NCBI GenBank assembly: GCA_024220505.1
Contig: JAKZZE010000003.1
Coordinates: 682,001-746,000, forward strand
DNA from: Rhizopus arrhizus
Taxonomy: Eukaryota; Mucoromycota; Mucoromycetes; Mucorales; Rhizopodaceae
Reading direction: 5' to 3'
DNA length: 64,000 nt
The notes under the pieces were generated by a model. The model worked only from the letters and a program-made list of their open reading frames with translations. It was not told the origin of the DNA and did not search any database. This document shows, piece by piece, positions 33,301 to 41,623 of this stretch. Numbering within the stretch: the stretch's first letter is position 1; the number at the start of each line of letters is the position of its first letter. A program made the position numbers and the translations under genes.

Positions 33301-33323
33301 TCTTATCAAGGCTTGGATATTAA
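30249..33323 (+). CDS. Pol of element A: protease, reverse transcriptase, RNase H
   Basis: Read in the -1 frame after the slip; translation before the first ATG (30360) is conserved with B and C (GSVAF, GQSNT). The protease motif is LIDCGAAKTCMS (Asp at 30930), with Cys where Ser or Thr is usual. IIGNNWL ends the protease. An acidic stretch (EDDEDEESDEESSEDD) and a small beta-type linker domain follow. The RT has IDYRKLN, SALDMRAGFHQVP, LPMGLVNSPATFQ and YIDDLNVYS (near 32520). The RNase H has VTDASKQGLGC, KLECLAVVWAV and ITDHSALTG. The frame ends FLSRLGY with a stop right after RNase H: no integrase is attached, unlike normal Ty3 pol. Confidence 0.93.
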   Translation, partial: KKLNGSVAFKQGDGQSNTQHKPKSINNNNNPQHQLNAMLTEKDHTYCNCHEDLFAAVRSERPPDVTTAPYAKTIRTSKGKQTAGPSVNKRVTTRTHIEEITPTPVQPNNATQIQQQVQPRQELIETDIQMEEKSKPKKPRAKRSPPEIKYDIVSDVLNHKADIEIGDLIAVAPSLRRKLVTGCRPKRDSNKNKTQPQTMALIEDEEFNTTAVYSHIFLGDKKIKALIDCGAAKTCMSKALADALNLEIDAASESIFTLGNGSKQPALGLIYDVPIEVKEGLIIPCTVEVLPTCPTPLIIGNNWLSRAKAKIDFNSSTLKVTYKNKKAEIEIIYIRKGAPLPKMLSYQQNYQHPVSLTNSSPAKPMTEEIDTSEDDEDEESDEESSEDDNEIDNDDSENEDDSLLVLENEEKKEVTITRFKETHVIQASSTGLTIPPNSSITLTLEKPEKGSTEWFYHFDTLHHLLKSSSGIFDACSSFIVNKRTIEIRFFNRTNSEIVIKPEEELGILEKFNLNEDVIVSSYNLRADLEMCTLEISNKEVINDDNQPLLDSCKLNKMEIGDLPLEMKRKLRTLLCKYEHIFDWNNDIIGHTELIKHKIIIDKDAMPISHRPYRISPIEAEYLKKELEKYCKLGVITPSNSPWAAPIILVKKKNGEYRMVIDYRKLNAITKKDAYPLPRIDDLLDALGKAKVFSALDMRAGFHQVPLEESSKELTAFTTKYGTYHYNMLPMGLVNSPATFQRLIDLCFRPLINKCLVAYIDDLNVYSNNEQEHLQHLELVFQCIEIANLKLNPEKCHFFKDHLKFLGYVVTKEGIHTDPEKVKKIVEYPRPTTTTQVRSFLGIASYYRRFIRDFAAIARPLHDQTKTKKKIPWTSTTTESFEKLKQLLTTAPVLARPDFNKEFILVTDASKQGLGCVLTQLDDDGKEHPIVFASRGLKPNETNYAPTKLECLAVVWAVKLFRPYLLGKKFMIITDHSALTGLLKTPNPTGIIARWIVILSEYEFDIKYRPGRVNESADFLSRLGY

Positions 33324-33366
33324 ACAACATACTAGAATATATTATCATACTATTATATACTTATTC

Positions 33367-33425
33367 ACTACATGGAGGATGGGAGGGTAGTTGAAACATA
33401 ATCTAGAAAACAATCACAAAAACAT

Positions 33426-33491
<66 letters not shown>
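33367..33491 (+). promoter_or_regulatory. Inter-cistron hairpin, purine tract and poly(A) of element A
   Basis: ACTAC (33367-33371) pairs with GTAGT around a loop that contains GGAGGATGGGAGGG. A run of about 65 As (33427-33491) follows. The same block occurs between pol and integrase in B and C. The frame through the poly(A) (poly-Lys) does not reach integrase. Confidence 0.7.
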
Positions 33492-33493
<2 letters not shown>

Positions 33494-33699
33494 AAAAGAG
33501 GAGGAGGTCGGCCCAGCAATATCATATTCCCCAACAACACAATATTCTCAGTATTACAAATTTAGCAATTTCACAATATACACTGGAATCACAGCATACA
33601 TCAAACCTGAAACAAGAACTCAAATCGAAAAATTTCGGATATTAACTTTGGAAATACCCATCTCACAAAAACAAACATCGTACTACTTTATTCACCAAA

Positions 33700-35046
33700 A
33701 TGGAACAAGGACAAATAAACATACTGAAACAATATTTACAAGACTTGAAACTTCCCGAAGGCATTACAATGAAACAAGCCAAATATTTACAGAAAGAAGC
33801 GTCCAAGTTCACAATCTATCGAGATACATTGTATAGATACAATACAGAAAATGGTATCATACGGAAGGTTTTAAACAAAAAAGAAGCAGAAGAAATCATG
33901 TATTCTTTTCATCAACACCCACTTGGAGGACATTTAGCATATAATAATACCCTACACAAGATAGCGTCACGTTATTACTGGGATAATATGACTAAAGATA
34001 TCATGGAATATGTGACGAAGTGCCATAGATGCCAGAAGTATGGAAAGAAATTACTGAACGAAGAGCTGTATCCAGTAGCAGTATCCACAAAACCGTTTGA
34101 TCGAATAGCCTTAGATATTAAGCACGTCCAAGCGTCAAGGACTGGATACCGATACATTATTGCAGCAATTGACTACCTTACGAAATATGTAGAAGCGAGA
34201 CCCATACGCTTTCAAACCGCCTCTGAAATATCTCTATTTTTGTACGAAGAGATCATATGTAGACATGGATGTCCCACTATTATAGTTTCCGATAATGGCA
34301 AGCCGTTCCTTAGCAAACTGTTACAGGAAGTGTGCAAAACATATACAATTATTCACAAGACGACTACACCTTACAACCCACAAAGTAACGGGTTAATAGA
34401 ACGATTCAACAGAACATTAGGACAAATATTACAGAAACGAAGCAAAGAAGAAAAAGAAGACTGGGATGCGTATCTACCAGCAGCACTCTTTGCTTATCGA
34501 ACAATTAAACAAGCATCAACTCAGCAAACACCCTTTTTCTTATTATACGGCTATGAACCGAAGACACCATTTGATTTAGATCATCACATTTACGAACGAA
34601 ATTCACCCAAATTTGACGCCATACTCAAACATAGGACAATCCACCAAATATATAATCTCAACCAGATAAGAGAAACAGCAGTACAAAATATCAACAGAGC
34701 GCAAGAAACTCAAAGGAAGCAAATCGAAAACAAGATATTGGATGAGCGTAAAGAACTCAAACCACCATTCAGACTAGGAGATTTAGTTCTCATTTACAGA
34801 GATTACTTGTCCACATCTTGGTCGGCAAAGTTACAAGATAAATGGGAAGGGCCTTATGTCGTACAACACATATTAGGCAAAGGCACGTATCATATCAAAA
34901 GTATGAATCCAGAAGATACCAAATTAAGAAGGGTACACGGAAACAGAATGAAACCTTACCTGCTTCCCAAGGTACAATGGTGCCAAGAAAACCAACGACA
35001 AATCATTACAAACCTGGATGATGAAACATTTGAACTCCTTCAGTAA
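33700..35046 (+). CDS. Integrase of element A, separate cistron
   Basis: 448 residues from an ATG in good context (caaaATGG). The zinc-binding region is HQHPLGGHLAYNNTLHK with CHRCQKYG. The catalytic core has Asp in IALDIKHVQ, Asp in IIVSDNGKPF and Glu in NPQSNGLIERFNRTL, the DDE triad of retroviral-type integrases. The C-terminal domain ends with FRLGDLVLIYRD and WEGPYVVQ (GPY/F motif). There is no chromodomain. It starts 376 nt after the pol stop in a different frame. Integrase is normally the C-terminal part of the Ty3 polyprotein, so expression needs reinitiation, internal entry or a separate RNA. Confidence 0.93.
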   Translation: MEQGQINILKQYLQDLKLPEGITMKQAKYLQKEASKFTIYRDTLYRYNTENGIIRKVLNKKEAEEIMYSFHQHPLGGHLAYNNTLHKIASRYYWDNMTKDIMEYVTKCHRCQKYGKKLLNEELYPVAVSTKPFDRIALDIKHVQASRTGYRYIIAAIDYLTKYVEARPIRFQTASEISLFLYEEIICRHGCPTIIVSDNGKPFLSKLLQEVCKTYTIIHKTTTPYNPQSNGLIERFNRTLGQILQKRSKEEKEDWDAYLPAALFAYRTIKQASTQQTPFFLLYGYEPKTPFDLDHHIYERNSPKFDAILKHRTIHQIYNLNQIRETAVQNINRAQETQRKQIENKILDERKELKPPFRLGDLVLIYRDYLSTSWSAKLQDKWEGPYVVQHILGKGTYHIKSMNPEDTKLRRVHGNRMKPYLLPKVQWCQENQRQIITNLDDETFELLQ

Positions 35047-35186
35047 GATGAAGCAACTACAAAGATTATAATCACAAGAACGCATAACATCCACACCAAA
35101 ACAATATTAAACAAAAACCAAACCAAAACTATAAATATCGAACAAATTATTCACAAATCCTCAAAGAAAAAAAAAAAATTTTTACA

Positions 35187-35924
35187 ATGGCTATCCAAAA
35201 CAACACTGGAAATGACTCTTTTTCAATGAACGTTGAAACTTACCTATTGCAGCTCTACTTGCAACAGGGTTATGATGTTGCCATGGTTGCAGCGAATGAC
35301 TTCTTGCGACAATGGGAATCCTGTGATGTTGGCCCTCAAAATCCTGTATATGAGATCGAAGGAGAATCAGTTACCCGTGAGGAATACGCTAAATATCTCA
35401 TGGAAGATATAGTTTCCTTAGACAAGCTCATAAATGAACAAGTTACTTATAATAATGGTGCCAATTGTGTTATTCAGAATGGAAATGCAACGAACGAACA
35501 ATGTGACTGGGAGGAACAAGATAATCAAGAGATCTTGGTTCAACTTGAAAACCTTATTCGGCATCAATATGAACAATATGTTCACGCATTACAAGAAATT
35601 GAACGTCTAGAAGAATTAAGAGACTCCTTGTGTGATCTTTTTGCCACTAATGTCTGTCACTGGGCTCATTTTCGTTTGAACCAGCCTAAGCCAAACGCGC
35701 AAGATGTTGGATTGTACTTAGCAGCTAAACAAACTCTCTTGAAGACTTTTGTACCTGGCTATAGCTTTTATCGCGCTCTGTCCATCAAAGTAAAGCAAGT
35801 CGACTCCTGGACAAGAATCGAGGACGATTCTTCTACTGGTACGGGCATCTGTAACCAAGAAGAAAGTAACTATGTAACACCCGATCAAGCCGAAAATTTT
35901 CAAAATAGCGACTTTAGTCGCTAG
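35187..35924 (+). CDS. ORF3 of element A, unknown function
   Basis: 245 residues, preceded by a short poly(A) run (35168-35178). No signal peptide or membrane segment, so it is not an envelope protein. Acidic, helical N-terminal half. The C-terminal half has a motif shared with B, C and G: LFATNVCHWAHFRLNQPKP, then helices, then VKQVDSWTRIEDD and GTGIC. The last 25 codons lie inside the 3' LTR (35850 on). Occupies the env position of the element. I do not recognise a family. Conservation across four elements indicates selection. Confidence 0.85.
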   Translation: MAIQNNTGNDSFSMNVETYLLQLYLQQGYDVAMVAANDFLRQWESCDVGPQNPVYEIEGESVTREEYAKYLMEDIVSLDKLINEQVTYNNGANCVIQNGNATNEQCDWEEQDNQEILVQLENLIRHQYEQYVHALQEIERLEELRDSLCDLFATNVCHWAHFRLNQPKPNAQDVGLYLAAKQTLLKTFVPGYSFYRALSIKVKQVDSWTRIEDDSSTGTGICNQEESNYVTPDQAENFQNSDFSR

Positions 35925-36263
35925 ATCGAAAATTGTCGGTCAAATGAAAACTTTCATTTTTGTGAAAAAGGTCAAAAGCACAAACAAAGAAACAATATAA
36001 ATACCTTCTCTTGTTGAAGTCAATTCAATTCAGTTTTTTTTGAATAAAGAACTCAAGTTCAATTCTTTTTATCTTTTCATTTACACAAACAGGCAATCTT
36101 TAGTTATAAAAGTCCCTGTTCCCTTTATTTTTATCTTTATCTTTTATCTTATATTTGATCTTACTTAAAAGATCTGGTGGTCACATCAAGCAACTAAACT
36201 TGTAAAAACTCAAGAAAACTCTCTTTATTAATAACAACCTTTACTACTCCAAGAAAAATAACA
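35850..36263 (+). repeat. 3' LTR of element A
   Basis: Identical by eye to 28670-29083. Its first 75 nt encode the ORF3 tail. The short G-rich stretch GGTACGGGCATC just before it may be the 3' plus-strand primer. Confidence 0.93.
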
Positions 36264-36267
36264 TTAT

Positions 36268-36783
36268 AACGAACGCCTTGCAGTTTACAACAACCACCTT
36301 ACACTATACAACAACCGCCTCTTATGTTATAACAACCATTCAAAATACCAAAAACAGAACAAAATCATAAAACCCAAAAACATATAAATAACCTCACATA
36401 ATAATCTCAAAAAATATGACTTCTTAACTTCTAACTTCCTAACTTCTCTCTTATTTTATTTTTACTTTTTCTTTTTATCAAATAAATATTCTTTTAAAGA
36501 GGCAAACTATCTCTTATTTTATTTAACATCAAGAACAAGAAGTCCCTTGAAGCTATTATACTTCATTGTAAATCCCCTTTTTTATTTTACTTTATCTTTT
36601 TATTTTTATTCTACCTTAACTAAAACAGTTTGATCTACTTTATAAGATCTGGTGGTCACTATAACAAGCGAATCAAGCCAATCCAACTCATATAAAAGCA
36701 ATTATTATACCAATTACAACTTAAATCTGTTTATTTAAACCTCAACTCAACACACTCAAGCGAACTAGTAAAAATTTATTACA
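36268..36783 (+). repeat. 5' LTR of element B, larger part
   Basis: Continues from 28622-28669 after the insertion of A. Contains ACATATAAATAACC, AATAAATATTC and the stem-loop GATCTACTTTATAAGATC followed by TGGTGGTCAC near 36655. TGGTGGTCACTACGAG (primer binding site) follows at 36786. 36784-36983 is the untranslated leader. Confidence 0.92.
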
Positions 36784-36983
36784 TTTGGTGGTCACTACGA
36801 GGGGAAATAAAACATCAAATCAAGAAATCAAATCAAGAAATTAATACGAGGGACAAAATTGAAAAACTACAACGAAATCATATCAATAAATCAAATTAAA
36901 TCAAGAAACCAACAGAACAAATTAAAAACAATCAGAAGACACTCAAAATAGAATCAACAATTTCAAAACACTTATTATCGACA

Positions 36984-38285
36984 ATGACAACAATAGGACC
37001 TAACGTGTTGGCTCCAGTCAGCAACCAAAGCGCAACCCAAGGATATCGTCCCAGGTTAATTGAATTTTATGGCTATGAAGGAGAAGATTTCCGACATTTT
37101 TTAGAAATACTTGAATCATTTCTTGCAATTAGCAACATATACAGTGATTCACGAAAACTCGTCATCCTCAAGTCACAATTACGGCGCGCAGCAAAAATAT
37201 ATTACGAAAATGTTATACTCAAAAAGAATCCTGAACTTACCTACGATGTAGCTATTGAAAAGCTGAAAGATCACTATATCACACCTGAATTAATACAAAG
37301 TTATGAACTGGAATTCAATGAAATGTACCAAGGAGAACAAGAACATCCGCAAATTTTTCTGGCTAGACTACGAGAGGCAGCTGACCTAGCAAATATTACT
37401 AGTGAAGAGGTGATTCAAAGTCGATTCCGTGCCGGTCTCTTAAGAGAAATTAAACAATTCTGTATCCAAAGCAGCTCCAAAACATTTCAAGAGTGGATAA
37501 ATCATGCAGAAGGATGGTGGAATGCAAACAGACCACGCAAGATCGCAATGGTCGATAACCCCTTTATTCCACGCAATATTAACAACGCCTTAATCTACCA
37601 CGACGAAGACAATTATCGCAACCATTACGCTATAAGCAATCACAATGTTGAAATTATAGATACAGATGAAATACCAACACAAGTAGTCACAATAAATGGT
37701 ACGAGCAAACCAACCAGAATGATGCATCGTAATATCATTAGTGGCCCAACTCGATTAACAACCATGGATATAAATGGTCATACAAATGGTGTTCAATATC
37801 AAGTGCATCATCGTCCAAGACATGAACATAATGAATCAGCACATTCAGACAGCCAACAAGAAATTCTCAACATGGTACAACAAGTTATTCGTAATGAACT
37901 AAACGGCTTTTATCAACCTAACAGATCATATAATCGTAACCCACTCGAAAATCCCAATAAATATAACAACAATTATCGTGACTACAGACGCAATAATGAA
38001 CATAGTGGCTATCAAAACAACAACGGAAATGGATACAACAACAACGGAAATGGATACAACAACAATGGAAATGGATACAACAACAAAGGATATAACAACA
38101 ACAACAACAATGGATACAGCAACCGTAACAACTACAACAATAATGGATACAACAAATATAGAAACAACGTTGATTATACCAGTAGAAAACCAGAATACAA
38201 CAGCAACCAGCCAAATAATAACTACAATAATCAGTCTAATCCACAACAATATATACAACAGCAAAACCAGCCGTCAAAAAACTAG
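36984..38285 (+). CDS. Gag of element B
   Basis: 433 residues. The core resembles that of A and C (IEFYGYEGEDFRHFLEILE, YITPELIQSYELEFNEMYQG, SRFRAGLLREIKQFCIQ, WINHAEGWWNANRPRK). There is no CCHC motif. The last ~110 residues are an Asn/Tyr/Gly/Gln-rich tail with repeated GNGYNN units around 38020-38085, a tandem repeat at the DNA level too. Ends at TAG 38283-38285 directly after A AAA AAC. Confidence 0.93.
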   Translation: MTTIGPNVLAPVSNQSATQGYRPRLIEFYGYEGEDFRHFLEILESFLAISNIYSDSRKLVILKSQLRRAAKIYYENVILKKNPELTYDVAIEKLKDHYITPELIQSYELEFNEMYQGEQEHPQIFLARLREAADLANITSEEVIQSRFRAGLLREIKQFCIQSSSKTFQEWINHAEGWWNANRPRKIAMVDNPFIPRNINNALIYHDEDNYRNHYAISNHNVEIIDTDEIPTQVVTINGTSKPTRMMHRNIISGPTRLTTMDINGHTNGVQYQVHHRPRHEHNESAHSDSQQEILNMVQQVIRNELNGFYQPNRSYNRNPLENPNKYNNNYRDYRRNNEHSGYQNNNGNGYNNNGNGYNNNGNGYNNKGYNNNNNNGYSNRNNYNNNGYNKYRNNVDYTSRKPEYNSNQPNNNYNNQSNPQQYIQQQNQPSKN

Positions 38286-38334
38286 ATGGGTCGGTTGTTT
38301 TCAATAATGAAATTAATGGTCAATCGAATACCCA
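38276..38334 (+). promoter_or_regulatory. -1 ribosomal frameshift site of element B
   Basis: A AAA AAC at 38276-38282 before TAG. TGGGTCGGTTG (38287-38297) can pair with CAATCG (38321-38326) and ACCCA (38330-38334). The pol frame has no ATG until 38660, so the upstream conserved codons can only be reached by frameshifting. Confidence 0.85.
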
Positions 38335-41300
38335 CCATAATAAACCCATTCACCAATCTCAGTTAAATCAGCATCAATATCAAAACAATAAAACATCACC
38401 TCAACAATCCCGACATCTTAACGCTATTCTAACTCAAAATGAAAGTGATTCCAACTATAAAAGAGAATTATATGCTGCAGTCAGACCCGAAAAGCCACCT
38501 GAAGTAGCTAAAGGGGTCCCATATAAGAAAACCAGACCAACTCCACAAGAAAAGCAAACAAGAACACCGATTATTACTAGAAAAGTCAATACACGTCAAC
38601 ACTTTGAAGAAATCAACCCATCTGCTACAAATCAAATAGTTACAAACAAAAGTAAAGATATGGATATAGATCTCCCTGTGAAAGAAGTAGAAAGAAAAAC
38701 ACCTCGACAAAGAGCAAAAAGAGAACAACCTGATATATCTTATAATATTGTAAACGATGTGCTGGAACAACCTGCAAAGATATCAGTACGAGATCTGATA
38801 ACTACTGCACCTAAATTCCGCAGAGAATTAATTAGTGCCTGTAGACCAAAAAGAAAAATAGTCAATAAGCAAGTACCTCAACAGACAATGGCATTAATTG
38901 AAGATGACGATATAAATACAACAGCTGTATATTCAAAAGTCAATATTGGAAACCACAGAGTCAAAACTCTAGTAGACTGTGGGGCAGCAAAGACATGCAT
39001 GTCAAAGGCTTTAGCAGATGCTTTGGAATTAAGTATAGATGCTGCATCAGAAAGCGTCTTTACCCTAGGAAATGGAACAAAGCAACCTGCATTAGGAATT
39101 ATCTATGATGTACCAATTGAAGTAAAAGAAGATATGATCATACCTTGTACAATAGAAGTTTTACCAACCTGTCCATCGCATCTTATTATTGGAAACAACT
39201 GGTTAAACCGTGCAAAAGCAAAGATAGACTTCAACAGTTCGTCCTTAAAGGTATCATACAAGAAACAGAAAGCCGAATTGCCTATATCATTTCTCCGCAG
39301 AAAAGAAAGCGTACCAAAAATGATTAGTCATACACAAACATATCAAAATCCTGTCAGCATGACAAATTCTTCACCCAAACGAGTTCACTTTGAAGATGAG
39401 TCATATGAAGATGATAGTACAGAAAGTGGTGATTCTGAAGAAATATCTGAAAGCGACGAAGTAAGCGATGAAGACTATACAGCCGAAAATGAATCTTCAG
39501 AGGAAGAATTACCTCAAGAACAAATGGAAACTTCATTATTAGTATTAGATAAAGATATGGAACAATCTATAGAACTAGTACCAGAAGAAAAAGAAAATAT
39601 TGTTAGAGCACCAAAAGATGGAATGGTTTTGAAAGCATTCACATCAAATACTTTTCGAATTGACAAGCCACCTGGAAATTATCGAAAGCTTACTTACAGC
39701 TTTAATATTACTAACGAAGACATCAGTAAAGCCATGGGATACTTCGATATAAATTCAAATATTATTATCAACAAAAGAAACGTCGAAATACATATATACA
39801 ATCGATCAGGAAACAACATATATTTGAAGCCGCATGAAGAAATAGGTGTTTTAGAAGAATACGATCTAGAAAACGAAGAGATGATACAAGCATACCAACT
39901 CAATAGAAATTATGATTTGTTTGCCATGGAAAAAGATGTAGATTCAAATGAAGACACAGAAAATGAAACAATAGATCAAGAAGCCTACTCCAAGCTAGAA
40001 ATTGGAAAAATTGAAGAAATGACAGAAAAGAAATTAAGAAAACTGATATACAAGTACAAGGAGATATTTGACTGGAACAATGACACTATTGGATATACAC
40101 AATTGATGAAACACAAAATTATAATTGAAGAAAATATACAACCTATCAGTCACAGACCTTATCGACTCAGCCCTATCGAATCGGAATACTTGCAAAAAGA
40201 ATTAGAAAAATATTGCAAATTAGGAGTCATCGCACCCTCAAATAGTCCTTGGTCTGCACCTGTTATTTTAGTCAAAAAGAAGAATGGCGAATATCGTATG
40301 GTAATTGACTACCGCAAGCTGAATACTGTAACCAAAAAGGATTCTTACCCACTACCGAGAATTGATGATCTACTCGACACACTAGGAAAGGCCAAAGTAT
40401 TTTCCGCCTTAGACATGAGAGCTGGATTTCATCAAGTTCCAATGGAAGAAGAAAGCAAAGAGCTAACCGCATTCACAACCAAATTTGGAGTTTATCATTA
40501 CAATACGTTACCAATGGGATTAGTCAATTCACCAGCAACCTTTCAAAGATTAATTGATCTCTGCTTCCGACCACTTCTCAACAAATGTTTAGTTGCATAT
40601 ATAGATGATTTGAATGTATATTCTAATGACAACCATGAACATCTTCTTCACCTAGAACAAGTATTCAATTGCATTAAAATTGCCAACTTAAAGCTCAATC
40701 CAGAGAAATGCTTCTTTTTCAAAGATCATCTGAAGTTTCTTGGATATATTGTAACTAAAGAAGGGATACAAACTGATCCAAGCAAAATTGAAAAGATTGA
40801 AAATTATCCAGTTCCTAAAACACTCACGCAAATAAGAGGGTTCCTTGGATTGGCCTCATATTATCGAAGATTTATTAAAAATTTTGCAGCAATCGCACGT
40901 CCTTTACACGATCAAACCAAAACATCAAAAAGAATACCTTGGACTAACAAGACAACCGAATCATTCGAATTGTTAAAGAAATTATTAACACAAGCACCGG
41001 TTTTGGCAAGACCTGACTTTAATCGAGACTTTATCTTAGTAACAGACGCATCAAGAAATGGTCTTGGATGTATACTGACTCAGTTGGATGAGAACAACCA
41101 CGAACATCCAATTATATATGCCAGCAGAAGCCTCAAATCAAGCGAAGGAAACTATGGTGTATCTAAACTTGAATGCTTAGCAGTAATATGGGCAGTCAAA
41201 TTATTTAGACCATATCTATTGGGAAAAAAATTCACAATTATTACCGATCATTCTGCATTAAAAGGTTTACTCAATTCTACAAATCCAACAGGAATCATTG

Positions 41301-41401
41301 CAAGATGGATCACAATCTTAGCAGAATATGAATACGAAATCAAATATCGACCTGGAAGAGTCAATGAGAGTGCCGATTTCATGTCTAGACTTGGATACTG
41401 A
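38276..41401 (+). CDS. Pol of element B: protease, reverse transcriptase, RNase H
   Basis: The -1 frame after the slip reads through GSVVF and GQSNT, conserved with A and C. Protease: LVDCGAAKTCMS (Asp at 38975, Cys in place of Ser/Thr) and IIGNNWL. A Ser/Glu/Asp-rich linker lies near 39390-39520, then a linker domain ending HEEIGVLEEYDLE. RT: IDYRKLN, SALDMRAGFHQVP, YIDDLNVYS near 40600. RNase H: VTDASRNGLGC, KLECLAVIWAV, ITDHSALKG. Stops after FMSRLGY without integrase. The frame is intact, so the enzyme may be functional. Confidence 0.92.
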   Translation, partial: KKLDGSVVFNNEINGQSNTHHNKPIHQSQLNQHQYQNNKTSPQQSRHLNAILTQNESDSNYKRELYAAVRPEKPPEVAKGVPYKKTRPTPQEKQTRTPIITRKVNTRQHFEEINPSATNQIVTNKSKDMDIDLPVKEVERKTPRQRAKREQPDISYNIVNDVLEQPAKISVRDLITTAPKFRRELISACRPKRKIVNKQVPQQTMALIEDDDINTTAVYSKVNIGNHRVKTLVDCGAAKTCMSKALADALELSIDAASESVFTLGNGTKQPALGIIYDVPIEVKEDMIIPCTIEVLPTCPSHLIIGNNWLNRAKAKIDFNSSSLKVSYKKQKAELPISFLRRKESVPKMISHTQTYQNPVSMTNSSPKRVHFEDESYEDDSTESGDSEEISESDEVSDEDYTAENESSEEELPQEQMETSLLVLDKDMEQSIELVPEEKENIVRAPKDGMVLKAFTSNTFRIDKPPGNYRKLTYSFNITNEDISKAMGYFDINSNIIINKRNVEIHIYNRSGNNIYLKPHEEIGVLEEYDLENEEMIQAYQLNRNYDLFAMEKDVDSNEDTENETIDQEAYSKLEIGKIEEMTEKKLRKLIYKYKEIFDWNNDTIGYTQLMKHKIIIEENIQPISHRPYRLSPIESEYLQKELEKYCKLGVIAPSNSPWSAPVILVKKKNGEYRMVIDYRKLNTVTKKDSYPLPRIDDLLDTLGKAKVFSALDMRAGFHQVPMEEESKELTAFTTKFGVYHYNTLPMGLVNSPATFQRLIDLCFRPLLNKCLVAYIDDLNVYSNDNHEHLLHLEQVFNCIKIANLKLNPEKCFFFKDHLKFLGYIVTKEGIQTDPSKIEKIENYPVPKTLTQIRGFLGLASYYRRFIKNFAAIARPLHDQTKTSKRIPWTNKTTESFELLKKLLTQAPVLARPDFNRDFILVTDASRNGLGCILTQLDENNHEHPIIYASRSLKSSEGNYGVSKLECLAVIWAVKLFRPYLLGKKFTIITDHSALKGLLNSTNPTGIIARWITILAEYEYEIKYRPGRVNESADFMSRLGY

Positions 41402-41456
41402 ACACTAAAAGCCGCAGCAATATGATTGTCACCTGAAACACACATTTATTTTATAA

Positions 41457-41543
41457 AACTACATGGAGGCAGGGAGGGGTAGTTGAAACAACACAAAACA
41501 CAAAAAAAAAAAAAAAAAAAAAAAAACTACAATGAAAAAAAAA
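41457..41543 (+). promoter_or_regulatory. Inter-cistron hairpin, purine tract and poly(A) of element B
   Basis: AACTAC (41457-41462) pairs with GTAGTT (41479-41484); the loop holds GGAGGCAGGGAGGGG. Two A runs (about 24 and 18) follow before the integrase ATG at 41624. Confidence 0.7.
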
Positions 41544-41623
41544 AAAAAAAAATCTTACCTGAAACTCATAAAACCACAATACAACCAAATTAAGCAAATT
41601 TACCGAGCACAAGAATTACAAAA

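Larger units (their letters stand above)
28670..36263 (+). mobile_element. LTR element A, intact, inserted in the 5' LTR of B
   Basis: 7594 bp; LTRs 28670-29083 and 35850-36263 (414 bp each, TGTAAC...ATAACA) are identical by eye. Flanked by a 4-bp duplication TTAT (28666-28669, 36264-36267). All four cistrons are open, so this is the best candidate for an active copy and the youngest layer of the nest. Confidence 0.95.

Noticed and set aside
33391..33645. A possible protein across the poly(A) run after pol of element A
   Set aside because: It is mostly poly-Lys from a 65-A tract, does not connect to integrase and has no counterpart sequence in B or C.
35187..35924. ORF3 as a retroviral-type envelope protein
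   Set aside because: Position fits, but there is no signal peptide, membrane anchor, Cys pattern or glycosylation-rich ectodomain in any of the four versions.
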